Assembly: GCA_045594645.1 (NCBI GenBank)
Contig: JAZNYY010000087.1
Location: 1 to 37,322 of the forward strand
Reading direction: 5' to 3'
DNA length: 37,322 nucleotides
DNA from: Fimenecus sp045594645
GTDB taxonomy: Bacteria > Bacillota > Clostridia > Oscillospirales > Acutalibacteraceae
Translations under genes and position numbers: made by a program
The notes under the pieces: generated by a model
The model's input: only the letters and a program-made list of their open reading frames with translations
What the model was told of the DNA's origin: nothing
The model's database searches: none
Shown here: piece after piece, positions 24,977 through 32,714 of the stretch
How the letters are laid out: each line of letters begins with the position of its first letter
Position numbering within the stretch: position 1 is the first letter of the stretch

Positions 24977-26272
24977 ATGCTCTTTAAAAACATTTCACTA
25001 ATTAACGAAAATCTCGAAATCCAGAACAATATGTTCGTTGGTATCGAGGGGGATAAAATCGACTATATTGGCACAGAAAAACCGCAGAAAAACTACGGTG
25101 AAGAATACGATGGCAATAAAAAACTGTTGTCAGCGGGCTTTGTAAATCTGCATACTCATTCACCGATGACACTTCTCCGCGGTTATGCCGAAAATCTGCC
25201 TCTTGACCGCTGGCTCAATGACCGCGTTTTTCCTTTTGAAGACAGATTAAACTGTGACCGTGCATATTACGGCACAATGCTCTCAATTGCAGAAATGCTT
25301 GCTTGCGGAACTACCTCATTTACTGATATGTATTTCTTCGGCGACGGCGTAATGAAAGCAGTGATTGAAAGTGGTGCAAAAACCAATTTCGGCCGTTCAA
25401 TCGTTTCGTTCGTTGATGAGGATATCACTAAGAATGACCGTTTCCAAGAGGGTGTGTATTTAACTGAAAAATACCACAATACCCAAAATGGCAGAATTAA
25501 AATTGATATGAGCCTTCACGCTGAGTATACAAACCGACTTTCAATTATTGAGCAGTTTGGTGAATACACAAAGGGCAGGGGACAGATTAATCATATTCAT
25601 CTCTCTGAAACCAAGTCAGAGCACGAGTCTTGTAAAGAAAAATACGGCAAAACTCCCGCTCGCCTTTTTGCCGATGCAGGTGTGCTTGACAGCTCCTCAA
25701 TTCTTGCGCATTGCGTATGGGTTGAGGATGAAGATTTAGACATTTTCGCCGAAAAAGGTGCAACAGTTGCTCATTGTCCCGCAAGTAATTTAAAACTCGG
25801 CAGTGGCGTTTGTAACACATATAAAATGCTCACAAAAGGCGTAAATATCGGTATCGGCACAGACTCCGCCGCAAGCAATAACGGGCTTGACATTATGCGC
25901 GAAATGTATTTAGCCGCAATTCTCCCAAAAGGTATTCAAAATCGTGCAGATATTATCACTCCGCAAGATATTTACAAAATGGCAACCGTCAACGGCTATA
26001 AGGCACAGGGCAGAAATGATTGCGGTGTCATCAAAGAGGGATATAAGGCAGATTTAATTGTCCTCGACCTTGATAAGCCCAATATGTACCCCGATTTTGA
26101 TGTGCTCAATAACCTTGTTTATTCAGCAAATAAGAGCGATGTTGTGCTCACAATGGTTGATGGCAAGGTGCTTTATAAAAACGGTGAATTCACTACAATT
26201 GATGTTGAAAAAATGGGCGCAGAGGTCAGCCGTTTAGTTCGCGAAGTTGAAAAAGAGGTGCAAAGCGTATGA
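24977..26272 (+). CDS. mtaD: 5'-methylthioadenosine / S-adenosylhomocysteine deaminase (amidohydrolase)
   Basis: A 431-residue amidohydrolase of the MtaD/SsnA group. The metal pair is H59-T-H61 in FVNLHTHSPMTLLRG; ENLPLDRWLNDRVFPFED is the family signature. Further metal and catalytic residues sit in SLHAEYT, HLSETKSEHE, LAHCVWV and GIGTDSAASNNGLD. It deaminates 5'-methylthioadenosine, S-adenosylhomocysteine or 5'-deoxyadenosine to the inosine form. The stop overlaps the phosphorylase start by four bases (ATGA), and mtnA follows, so the operon order matches the reaction order. The ribosome binding site lies within repeat copy E. Which nucleoside is preferred cannot be told; DadD-type enzymes in this family favour 5'-deoxyadenosine. 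Confidence 0.9.
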   Translation: MLFKNISLINENLEIQNNMFVGIEGDKIDYIGTEKPQKNYGEEYDGNKKLLSAGFVNLHTHSPMTLLRGYAENLPLDRWLNDRVFPFEDRLNCDRAYYGTMLSIAEMLACGTTSFTDMYFFGDGVMKAVIESGAKTNFGRSIVSFVDEDITKNDRFQEGVYLTEKYHNTQNGRIKIDMSLHAEYTNRLSIIEQFGEYTKGRGQINHIHLSETKSEHESCKEKYGKTPARLFADAGVLDSSSILAHCVWVEDEDLDIFAEKGATVAHCPASNLKLGSGVCNTYKMLTKGVNIGIGTDSAASNNGLDIMREMYLAAILPKGIQNRADIITPQDIYKMATVNGYKAQGRNDCGVIKEGYKADLIVLDLDKPNMYPDFDVLNNLVYSANKSDVVLTMVDGKVLYKNGEFTTIDVEKMGAEVSRLVREVEKEVQSV

Positions 26273-27072
26273 TTACAAAAGCAGTAGAATATATTCAGTC
26301 TAAAATCAGCGGTAAATATGAAATCGGTATAATTTTAGGCAGTGGCTTGGGCTCACTCGGTGAAAAAATCGAAAACCCCGAATATGTTGATTATGCAGAT
26401 ATCCCGAATTTTCCCGTATCCACAGCACCCGGCCATGTTGGTCGCTTTGTGTTCGGTACACTTAACGGCAAAAAGGTTATGTGTATGCAGGGCAGAATTC
26501 ATCTCTATGAGGGCTATCCCGTAGAAAGTGTCGTAATGCCAATTCGCGTTATGCGTAAAATGGGTGTTGAAAAATTAATCGTTACCAATGCCGCAGGCGG
26601 AATAAATGAAAGCTTTGCAGTTGGTGACATTATGCTTATTACCGACCATATTAACTTTACGGGTCGCAACTGTCTTATGGGTGAAAACGACGCAGATTTC
26701 GGTGTGCGTTTCCCCGATATGAGTTTCGCTTATGCCCCCGAGCTTCGCGAAATTGCACTTAACTGTGCAAAGTCTTTAAATATGAATTTACAGCAGGGCG
26801 TTTATATCGGTTGTACAGGCCCTTCTTATGAAACTCCTGCAGAAATCCGCGCATTTCGTGTAATGGGCGCAGATACTGTTGGTATGTCAACAGTTCAAGA
26901 GGTTATCGCCGCCAATCATTGCGGTATGCAGGTTTTAGGCTTCTCTCTTGTTTCAAATAAAGCCGCAGGACTTTCAGGCGAGCGACTTACCGAAGAAGAG
27001 GTGCTCACAATCGGCAAGCAGAAGAGTGAAGAAATGCAAACTCTTATTATGAAGATTTTAGGTGAATTTTAA
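26269..27072 (+). CDS. Purine-nucleoside phosphorylase, probable methylthioinosine phosphorylase
   Basis: A 267-residue trimeric PNP/MTAP-family enzyme. It has LGSGLGSLGEKI near 24 (phosphate loop), GRIHLYEGYPVESVVMPIRV near 80, NAAGGINESF near 110, TGPSYETPAEIRAFR near 185 and GMSTVQEVIAANHCG near 205. The purine pocket keeps Asn in SLVSNKAAG, the mark of 6-oxopurine (inosine/guanosine) enzymes, whereas adenine-specific MTAP has Asp there. This fits its place after a deaminase: it would split methylthioinosine or 5'-deoxyinosine to hypoxanthine and the 5-substituted ribose-1-P used by MtnA. General inosine/guanosine phosphorolysis is the alternative. It overlaps mtaD by four bases and mtnA by one. 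Confidence 0.9.
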   Translation: MITKAVEYIQSKISGKYEIGIILGSGLGSLGEKIENPEYVDYADIPNFPVSTAPGHVGRFVFGTLNGKKVMCMQGRIHLYEGYPVESVVMPIRVMRKMGVEKLIVTNAAGGINESFAVGDIMLITDHINFTGRNCLMGENDADFGVRFPDMSFAYAPELREIALNCAKSLNMNLQQGVYIGCTGPSYETPAEIRAFRVMGADTVGMSTVQEVIAANHCGMQVLGFSLVSNKAAGLSGERLTEEEVLTIGKQKSEEMQTLIMKILGEF

Positions 27073-28106
27073 TGTCATTTTTAAACGGCGCAACCGTAGG
27101 CTTTGACACCGCGAATAATAAAGCGGTGTTTATTGACCAGACACTTTTACCAAATGAATATAAAGAGGTTTTTACAGACGATTTCAGCGAAATGTATGAG
27201 GCAATCAAGCTTTTAAAGGTGCGCGGAGCACCCGCTATCGGTGTGTTTACCGCAATTTCCCTCGCGGTGCTTATGAATAAAAGCACCAAGAATACATATG
27301 CAGAATTTTTCGCAGAGCTTAAAAATTACGCTGAAAATCTCATAAAATGCCGACCGACAGCCGTAAATCTTAAATGGGCAACAGAAGAAATGCTTAAAAT
27401 TGCTGAAAAATGCAATGCAGAGAATTTCAAAGAAAATCTCACAAATCAAGCACTTAAAATGATAGACGAGGATATCGCTGTATGCCGAAAAATCGGTGAA
27501 TATGGTGCAGAAATCCTTAAAAACTGCAATTCAGTTTTAACTCATTGTAACGCAGGTCGCCTTGCAACCGTAAAATACGGAACAGCACTTTCGCCTGTGT
27601 ATATAGCAAAAGAGCAAGGGCACAATTTAAAGGTTTATGCCGACGAAACCCGCCCGCTTTTGCAGGGTGCAAGACTTACCTCATTTGAGCTTTGCGATGC
27701 AGGTGTTGATACAACGGTAATCTGCGACAATATGGCTTCTTATGTAATGAAAAATCACCTTGTAGACGCTGTGCTTGTGGGTTGCGACAGAGTTGCACTC
27801 AACGGTGATACTGCAAATAAAATCGGCACAAGCGGAGTGGCAATTCTTGCAAAGCATTACGGTATTCCATTTTATGTGTGTATGCCGTTTTCAACTTTTG
27901 ATAAAAATATCAAAACAGGTGACGATATAGTAATCGAATTGCGTAACGGTGCAGAAATAGGGGAGATGTGGTATGAAAAACCAATGATTCCCGAAACTGC
28001 AAAAACCTTAAATCCCGCATTTGATGTAACCAACCATTCACTCATCACCGCATTCATCACCGAAAAAGGCGTAATCACACCCGACGAAATTAGAAATTTA
28101 ATATAG
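27072..28106 (+). CDS. mtnA: S-methyl-5-thioribose-1-phosphate isomerase
   Basis: A 344-residue protein of the eIF2B-like isomerase family. Key blocks are KVRGAPAIGVFTAISLAV near 50, RPTAVNLKWA near 95, the catalytic cysteine in LTHCNAGRLATVKYGTAL near 157, DETRPLLQGARLTSFEL near 193 and the catalytic aspartate in VGCDRVALNGDTANKIGT near 236. It turns 5-methylthioribose-1-P (or 5-deoxyribose-1-P) into the ribulose-1-P. The start overlaps the phosphorylase stop by one base (TAATG). None of the next enzymes of classical methionine salvage (MtnB, MtnC/W/X, MtnD) lies in this window; instead a FucO-like reductase follows. Confidence 0.95.
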   Translation: MSFLNGATVGFDTANNKAVFIDQTLLPNEYKEVFTDDFSEMYEAIKLLKVRGAPAIGVFTAISLAVLMNKSTKNTYAEFFAELKNYAENLIKCRPTAVNLKWATEEMLKIAEKCNAENFKENLTNQALKMIDEDIAVCRKIGEYGAEILKNCNSVLTHCNAGRLATVKYGTALSPVYIAKEQGHNLKVYADETRPLLQGARLTSFELCDAGVDTTVICDNMASYVMKNHLVDAVLVGCDRVALNGDTANKIGTSGVAILAKHYGIPFYVCMPFSTFDKNIKTGDDIVIELRNGAEIGEMWYEKPMIPETAKTLNPAFDVTNHSLITAFITEKGVITPDEIRNLI

Positions 28107-28112
28107 TGTTTT

Positions 28113-28195
28113 GCCTCCCTTGTCAAAGGGAGGGGGACCGTCGAAGACGGTGGAGGGATTCTTTCGCCGTTTTTCTTTCCTCCCTCTGACGACAG
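28113..28195 (+). repeat. Two-hairpin repeat copy F, terminator of mtaD-pnp-mtnA, plus a fragment
   Basis: Bases 28113-28161 are identical over 49 bases to 29487-29535. The 3' part ACGGTGGAGGG pairs imperfectly with CTTTCGCCGT and is followed by TTTTTC, giving a terminator. At 28177-28195 stands a fragment, TCCTCCCTCTGACGA. Confidence 0.75.
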
Positions 28196-28234
28196 AGATA
28201 AAAAATAAAAACATTATTTAAAATGAGTCACATT

Positions 28235-28268
28235 TCCCCTTGAAATATAAGGGGATTTATTGTATAAT
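28235..28268 (+). promoter_or_regulatory. fucO promoter with palindrome over the -35 box
   Basis: TTGAAA (28240-28245), 17-base spacer, perfect TATAAT (28263-28268). The inverted repeat TCCCCTT-GAAATAT-AAGGGGA (28235-28255) covers the -35 box and is a candidate operator. The leader is about 43 bases and ends with a GGAGG site. Confidence 0.8.
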
Positions 28269-28317
28269 ATTATTGTTAAAAATTTGTCAGAATTTCTGAC
28301 TATGGAGGTATATTATT

Positions 28318-29466
28318 ATGGCAAACCGTTTTGTACTTAACGAAACATCTTATCACGGCAAGGGCGCAATCAACGAAATTGCAACCGAAATTAAAGCAAG
28401 AGGCTTCAAAAAGGCTTTCGTGTGCTCAGACCCCGACCTTATCAAGTTCGGTGTTACTAAAAAGGTGACTGATATTCTTGATAATGCAAATATCGCATAC
28501 GAAATCTATTCAGATATTAAACCCAACCCCACAATTGAAAATGTTCAGAACGGTGTTGAGGCAATCAAAAAGGCAGAGGCAGATTGCATTGTAGCAATCG
28601 GTGGCGGTTCTTCAATGGATACAGCAAAGGCAATCGGTATTATCATCACAAACCCCGAATTCGCTGATGTTCGTTCACTTGAGGGTGTTGCACCCACAAA
28701 GAACCCTTGCGTGCCAATTATCGCTGTTCCCACAACAGCAGGTACAGCAGCAGAAGTTACAATCAACTATGTTATTACTGATGCTGAAAAAGATAGAAAA
28801 ATGGTGTGCGTAGATGTTCACGATATCCCCGTTGTAGCAGTTGTTGACCCCGATATGATGTCAACAATGCCTAAGGGACTTACAGCCGCAACAGGTATGG
28901 ATGCTCTCACTCACGCAATTGAAGGCTACATCACAAAGGGCGCTTGGGAGCTTTCAGATATGTTCCATATCAAAGCAATCGAAATCATCGCAAAATCACT
29001 TCGCGGTGCAGTTGATAACACAGACGAGGGCAGAGAGGGTATGGCTCTCGGTCAGTATATCGCAGGTATGGGCTTTAGTAATGTAGGTCTCGGTATTGTT
29101 CATTCAATGGCTCATCCTCTCGGTGCTCTTTATGATACACCTCATGGTGTTGCAAATGCTATTATACTTCCAACAGTTATGGAATATAACGCAGAGGCAA
29201 CAGGTGAGAAGTACAGAGACATCGCAAAGGCAATGGGCGTTGAGGGTGTTGACGCAATGAGCCTTGCAGATGCAAGAAAGGCTGCAATTGACGCAGTTAA
29301 GCAACTTTCAGTTGATGTTGGTATTCCTGCAGACCTTAAAGAAATCGTTAAGTCAGAAGACATCGACTTCCTTTCACAGTCTGCATTTGATGACGCTTGC
29401 CGTCCAGGTAACCCAAGAGATACAAGCGTTGCAGAAATCAAAGAACTCTACCTTTCACTTATGTGA
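28318..29466 (+). CDS. fucO: Iron-containing alcohol dehydrogenase, lactaldehyde reductase type
   Basis: A 382-residue group III alcohol dehydrogenase, the same length as E. coli FucO and very similar from MANRFVLNET onward. NAD binding is shown by AIGGGSSMDTAKAIGI (near 93) and VPTTAGTAAEVT; iron ligands are D195 and H199 (GMDALTHAIEGYI), H262 (VHSMAHPLGA) and H276 (TPHGVANA). FucO reduces L-lactaldehyde to 1,2-propanediol with NADH, the redox-balancing end of anaerobic fucose use. It stands 23 kb from fucIAUK and right after mtnA, under its own promoter. Related enzymes also reduce methylthioacetaldehyde or acetaldehyde, so a second role with MtnA and FucA is possible. Confidence 0.92.
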   Translation: MANRFVLNETSYHGKGAINEIATEIKARGFKKAFVCSDPDLIKFGVTKKVTDILDNANIAYEIYSDIKPNPTIENVQNGVEAIKKAEADCIVAIGGGSSMDTAKAIGIIITNPEFADVRSLEGVAPTKNPCVPIIAVPTTAGTAAEVTINYVITDAEKDRKMVCVDVHDIPVVAVVDPDMMSTMPKGLTAATGMDALTHAIEGYITKGAWELSDMFHIKAIEIIAKSLRGAVDNTDEGREGMALGQYIAGMGFSNVGLGIVHSMAHPLGALYDTPHGVANAIILPTVMEYNAEATGEKYRDIAKAMGVEGVDAMSLADARKAAIDAVKQLSVDVGIPADLKEIVKSEDIDFLSQSAFDDACRPGNPRDTSVAEIKELYLSLM

Positions 29467-29486
29467 TTTAATAAAACCTTGTGTCT

Positions 29487-29550
29487 GCCTCCCTTGTCAA
29501 AGGGAGGGGGACCGTCGAAGACGGTGGAGGGATTCCTTCACCGTTTTTTA
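29487..29550 (+). terminator. Two-hairpin repeat copy G forming the fucO terminator
   Basis: The repeat (29487-29535) ends in ACGGTGGAGGGATT, which pairs with the next bases CCTTCACCGT and runs into TTTTTT, a good intrinsic terminator. The -35 box of glnA begins at 29551, only two bases after the T-run. Confidence 0.82.
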
Positions 29551-29578
29551 TTGACATCTTCAAAAACAATGGTATAAT
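29551..29578 (+). promoter_or_regulatory. glnA promoter
   Basis: Perfect TTGACA (29551-29556), 16-base spacer, perfect TATAAT (29573-29578). No GlnR-type inverted repeat is visible over it. Confidence 0.85.
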
Positions 29579-29637
29579 ATAACCATTAAAGTGGGTATTT
29601 ATGTATATGAATACTTGCGTGAAAGGTGGTAACTCCG

Positions 29638-30960
29638 ATGAGCTACACAGTAGAGGATATTCTTCGCATAGCAAAAGAAAAGAAAATTAAGTTTTTGCGT
29701 TTGCAGTTTACCGATATTTTCGGTCAGATGAAAAATATTGCAATCACTGAAAATATGTTTGAAAAAGTACTCAGCGAGGGTCAGATGTTTGACGGCTCTT
29801 CAATTGAAGGCTTTGTCCGTATTGACGAGTCCGATATGTATTTAAAGCCCGACCTTGATACTTTTACAATTTTGCCTTGGAAAGAGGGTACAGCACGAGT
29901 AATCTGTGATGTTTACGGTGCAGATAAAGTAACTCCGTTTATGGGTGACCCCCGCCATGTGCTTCGCGCAGTTATTGAAGAAGCCGCAGAAATGGGATAT
30001 TCAATCAATGTGGGTCCCGAATGTGAGTTCTTCCTCTTTAAGCTTGATGAGTATGGCAGAGCAACAACAAAAACAAATGATGCCGTAGGATACTTTGATA
30101 TCGGTCCTGCTGACGATGGCGAGCAGTGCCGTAATGACATCTGCATTGCACTTCAGCAGATGGATTACGAAATCGAGGCTTCTCACCACGAATGTGCAGA
30201 GGGTCAGCACGAAATCGACTTCAAATTTGCCGAGGCTCTTGAGGCTGCCGATAAGGTTGTTACCTTTAAGCATGTTGTTAAAACCTATGCAAGACGCAAC
30301 GGACTTCACGCAACATTTATGCCCAAGCCCGTTTATGGCGCCGCAGGTAACGGTATGCACACAAATCTTTCACTTATGAAAGACGGCAAAAATGCTTTCT
30401 ATAACCCCGATGATAAATACGGACTTTCAGATACCGCTTATCAGTTTATCGCAGGTGTTCTTCATCATGTTAAGGCAATCACTTGCGTTGCAAATCCTCT
30501 TGTAAACTCATATAAGAGATTAGTTCCAGGCTTTGAGGCTCCCGTTTACATATCTTGGTCAGCATCAAACCGTTCAGCGCTCATTCGTGTTCCTGCTGCT
30601 CGCGGAATGGCAACAAGAGTTGAGCTTCGTTCAGCGGACCCCTCTTGCAACCCGTATCTTGAAATGGCGCTCTGCATTGCTGCGGGCCTTGACGGCATTA
30701 AAAAGGGTATGCGTGCCCCCGAAGGAATTACAACAAATATCTATGATATGAGTGCCGAAGAGCGTAAAGAAAAGGGTATTGAAAATCTCCCAAGCACTCT
30801 TCAAGAGGCAACAAGAGAATTTGAAAAGAGCGAATTCGCACGCGAAGTTCTCGGCGACCATATCTTTACAAAATACCTTGCAGGTAAAAAGAAAGAATGG
30901 GCAGATTACAGCACTCGCGTATCCCAGTGGGAAATCGACGAATACCTTTCAAAATATTAA
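29638..30960 (+). CDS. glnA: Glutamine synthetase, type I
   Basis: A 440-residue GSI of the short GSI-alpha class typical of Firmicutes. It shows LRLQFTDIFGQMKNIAI near 20, MFDGSSIEGF near 48, NVGPECEFFLFKLDEYG near 125 (metal ligands), HHECAEGQHEIDFKF near 180, GAAGNGMHTNLSL near 237, the ATP/glutamate block VPGFEAPVYISWSASNRSALIRVP near 300 and EXRSADPSCNPYLEMA-like sequence near 330. The adenylylation Tyr loop of GSI-beta is absent; control is more likely by feedback. ATG 29638 is chosen because AAAGGTGG precedes it; GTG 29626 is in frame but lacks a site. It joins ammonia and glutamate. Confidence 0.96.
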   Translation: MSYTVEDILRIAKEKKIKFLRLQFTDIFGQMKNIAITENMFEKVLSEGQMFDGSSIEGFVRIDESDMYLKPDLDTFTILPWKEGTARVICDVYGADKVTPFMGDPRHVLRAVIEEAAEMGYSINVGPECEFFLFKLDEYGRATTKTNDAVGYFDIGPADDGEQCRNDICIALQQMDYEIEASHHECAEGQHEIDFKFAEALEAADKVVTFKHVVKTYARRNGLHATFMPKPVYGAAGNGMHTNLSLMKDGKNAFYNPDDKYGLSDTAYQFIAGVLHHVKAITCVANPLVNSYKRLVPGFEAPVYISWSASNRSALIRVPAARGMATRVELRSADPSCNPYLEMALCIAAGLDGIKKGMRAPEGITTNIYDMSAEERKEKGIENLPSTLQEATREFEKSEFAREVLGDHIFTKYLAGKKKEWADYSTRVSQWEIDEYLSKY

Positions 30961-30970
30961 TAACACAAAT

Positions 30971-31000
30971 GCGGTAGAGGGTTTCCTTTACCGCTTTTTA
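30971..31000 (+). terminator. glnA terminator
   Basis: GCGGTA-g-AGG-gttt-CCT-t-TACCGC followed by TTTTT. It is nearly the same in sequence as the fucO terminator and is again directly followed by the next promoter. Confidence 0.88.
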
Positions 31001-31029
31001 TTGACATTTTATCTTCAAAATGATATATT
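31001..31029 (+). promoter_or_regulatory. Promoter of the lipoprotein gene
   Basis: TTGACA (31001-31006), 17-base spacer, TATATT (31024-31029). The bases from the hairpin to the -35 box closely match those ahead of glnA. Confidence 0.8.
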
Positions 31030-31074
31030 TGAATTGAAATAAAACTTGGGGTTTTAATAAAAGGGGATATGGAA

Positions 31075-31947
31075 ATGAAAAGAATAACAAAGCTTTTGGC
31101 ACTTTTAATTGCTTTAACTCTCATTCTTACAGGTTGCAGCTTTTTTGGTGCTGATAATGACGAAAGCACTACAACTACAACAGAAAATAATCAAGACATA
31201 GTTATTGACGATGAAGATTTGTTCGACAATGAAGATTGGCTTGGCGATGAAAATAATGAGCCTGCATCTTCTGATAAAGTCGAAGACAAAAAAGATGAGA
31301 CCTCAACCCAAGCACCCGAAACAACAAGCACAACTAAACCTGCCGAAAAGGAATGGACAACTGCCGAAATTGTCGATTATTTCAATAAGAGTGCAAACAA
31401 GGTTAAAACCGATGCTACGAAGGTAGTTAAGAATTATGAAGACAGAACGGTAGGCGTGGTCGAAGTTCCTAAAATTCTTCAGTCAACCGCCGAAGACCTT
31501 ATAGCAACCGCAATGAAAGACGATACAGACCCCATAACTTACGGCACAAAAGAAGAAATTCAAGAGAATTATCAAGTTCCAAAGCAAAACTATGTAAGTC
31601 GTCTTACAGTTGATTCGGTTGAAAGTGCTGAAATAAAAGATAAAGGCAATGAATATGTAATTCGCATTGAATTGTATAATGAAAATAATCCCACCGCAGG
31701 CTCAGGTGTTGGCTCTGTGTTTGATGTTATTGAGGCAGAAGAGGTTGCCGAATCAGGAATGGTAGAGGATTTTTCTACCGAGTATTATGATTGCGTGGTA
31801 ATTGCCACAATTGATAAAGAAACAGGTCATATGATACACGCAAACTATACCACTCCTCTTATTCTCAATGTAACTGTAAATATGCTTGGTACACATAACG
31901 GCAAACTCGGTTTAACCTTTGAAAAGGATTACACGATTACATATTAA
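31075..31947 (+). CDS. Lipoprotein of unknown function
   Basis: A 290-residue secreted lipoprotein. The signal peptide MKRITKLLALLIALTLILTGC ends in a clear lipobox with the lipidated cysteine at 21. Residues about 28-95 are a low-complexity Asp/Glu/Ser/Thr linker that keeps the domain away from the membrane. The folded part (about 97-290) begins WTTAEIVDYFNKSANKVKTDA and has alternating strands and conserved-looking GHMIHANYTTPLILNVTVN near its end. I do not recognise the domain by name; similar Asp/Thr-rich lipoproteins are common in Oscillospiraceae. ATG 31075 is chosen over ATG 31069 because AAGGGGA lies 7 bases before the former but only 1 before the latter. Confidence 0.85.
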   Translation: MKRITKLLALLIALTLILTGCSFFGADNDESTTTTTENNQDIVIDDEDLFDNEDWLGDENNEPASSDKVEDKKDETSTQAPETTSTTKPAEKEWTTAEIVDYFNKSANKVKTDATKVVKNYEDRTVGVVEVPKILQSTAEDLIATAMKDDTDPITYGTKEEIQENYQVPKQNYVSRLTVDSVESAEIKDKGNEYVIRIELYNENNPTAGSGVGSVFDVIEAEEVAESGMVEDFSTEYYDCVVIATIDKETGHMIHANYTTPLILNVTVNMLGTHNGKLGLTFEKDYTITY

Positions 31948-31964
31948 CTTTTTAAACATATACC

Positions 31965-32047
31965 GCCTCCCTCTGACGAGGGAGGTGACAAAATCTTTGA
32001 TTTTGACGGAGGGAGAGAAACAGTTTTGTTTCAATCTCTTTTTTTGT
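31965..32047 (+). terminator. Two-hairpin repeat copy H and terminator of the lipoprotein gene
   Basis: The repeat (31965-32018) has CCTCCCTC-TGAC-GAGGGAGG, then CAAAATC-TTT-GATTTTG, then ACGGAGGGAGAGA. Its end GAGAGAAAC pairs with GTTTCAATCTC, followed by seven Ts, forming a terminator. Confidence 0.78.
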
Positions 32048-32075
32048 TGACTATTTTCATTAATTGTGATATTAT
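32047..32075 (+). promoter_or_regulatory. Promoter of the GtrA-family gene
   Basis: TTGACT (32047-32052), 17-base spacer, TATTAT (32070-32075), starting right at the end of the preceding terminator T-run. Confidence 0.78.
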
Positions 32076-32125
32076 TTATACATGATTTTGGTAAGGCATT
32101 CGCCTTAAAAAAGGAGAAATTTATT

Positions 32126-32662
32126 GTGGCAGTATTAAAAGACATCGACAAGGCTGCTGAGTCAAAGGGCTCACTTCTTGTTACAATCTGGCAGTTCGTA
32201 AAATTCATCGTTGTAAGCCTTCTTGCAATGATTGGTCAGTTTGTTCTTCTCAACACACTTCAGCTTATTCCTGCAATTAAAGACCTTTATACACAGGATT
32301 TCAGCTGGTGGGTATTTGTTTATCCCGTTGCAGTCGGCGGACTTGGTTACTTTATCGTAAGTAATGTTGCTAATGTTGTTGCACAGATTGTTGCTTTCTT
32401 CGTAAATAAAGAAAAAACATTCAATTCAGGCGCAAATGTTGCAGTTGCACTTCCTATTTACATAGTGTTCACAATCGCACTCATATTCTTCTCAGCATGG
32501 CTTAACCCCACACTTAAAGAAGTGTTTATCGGCTTTGATTGGTGCAATGAAGCACTTGCAAAGAATATCGCAACAATGATTTGTTCAGCTTTGCAGTTCT
32601 TCCTCTATTTCCCCGTTGATAAAATCCTCTTCCACAAGAAAAAAGAAGAGAAAGCTGAATAA
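32126..32662 (+). CDS. GtrA-like membrane protein
   Basis: A 178-residue integral membrane protein with four predicted helices: about 22-43, 65-95, 110-132 and 148-170. FFVNKEKTF after the second helix matches the FxxNxxxTF signature of the GtrA/DPMS family. GtrA proteins help move lipid-linked sugars (bactoprenol phosphate-sugar) across the membrane or act beside glycosyltransferases for wall polymers. No glycosyltransferase gene is adjacent, so the partner is unknown. I choose GTG 32126, preceded by AAGGAG; an upstream ATG at 32081 falls between the promoter and this site. The tail is rich in Lys and Glu. A strong bidirectional terminator follows. Confidence 0.82.
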   Translation: MAVLKDIDKAAESKGSLLVTIWQFVKFIVVSLLAMIGQFVLLNTLQLIPAIKDLYTQDFSWWVFVYPVAVGGLGYFIVSNVANVVAQIVAFFVNKEKTFNSGANVAVALPIYIVFTIALIFFSAWLNPTLKEVFIGFDWCNEALAKNIATMICSALQFFLYFPVDKILFHKKKEEKAE

Positions 32663-32676
32663 TCCAATACATAATG

Positions 32677-32710
32677 AAAGCTCCTCATTCAAACGAATGA
32701 GGAGCTTTTT
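32677..32710. terminator. Bidirectional intrinsic terminator
   Basis: AAAGCTCCTCATTC-AAAC-GAATGAGGAGCTTT, a perfect 14-bp stem with a T-run on the right, between the convergent gtrA-like and fem genes. Confidence 0.93.
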
Positions 32711-32714
32711 GTGC

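Noticed and set aside
24977..28106. Complete classical methionine salvage pathway
   Set aside because: Only the first steps to 5-methylthioribulose-1-P are present; no dehydratase, enolase/phosphatase, dioxygenase or aminotransferase is seen in the window.
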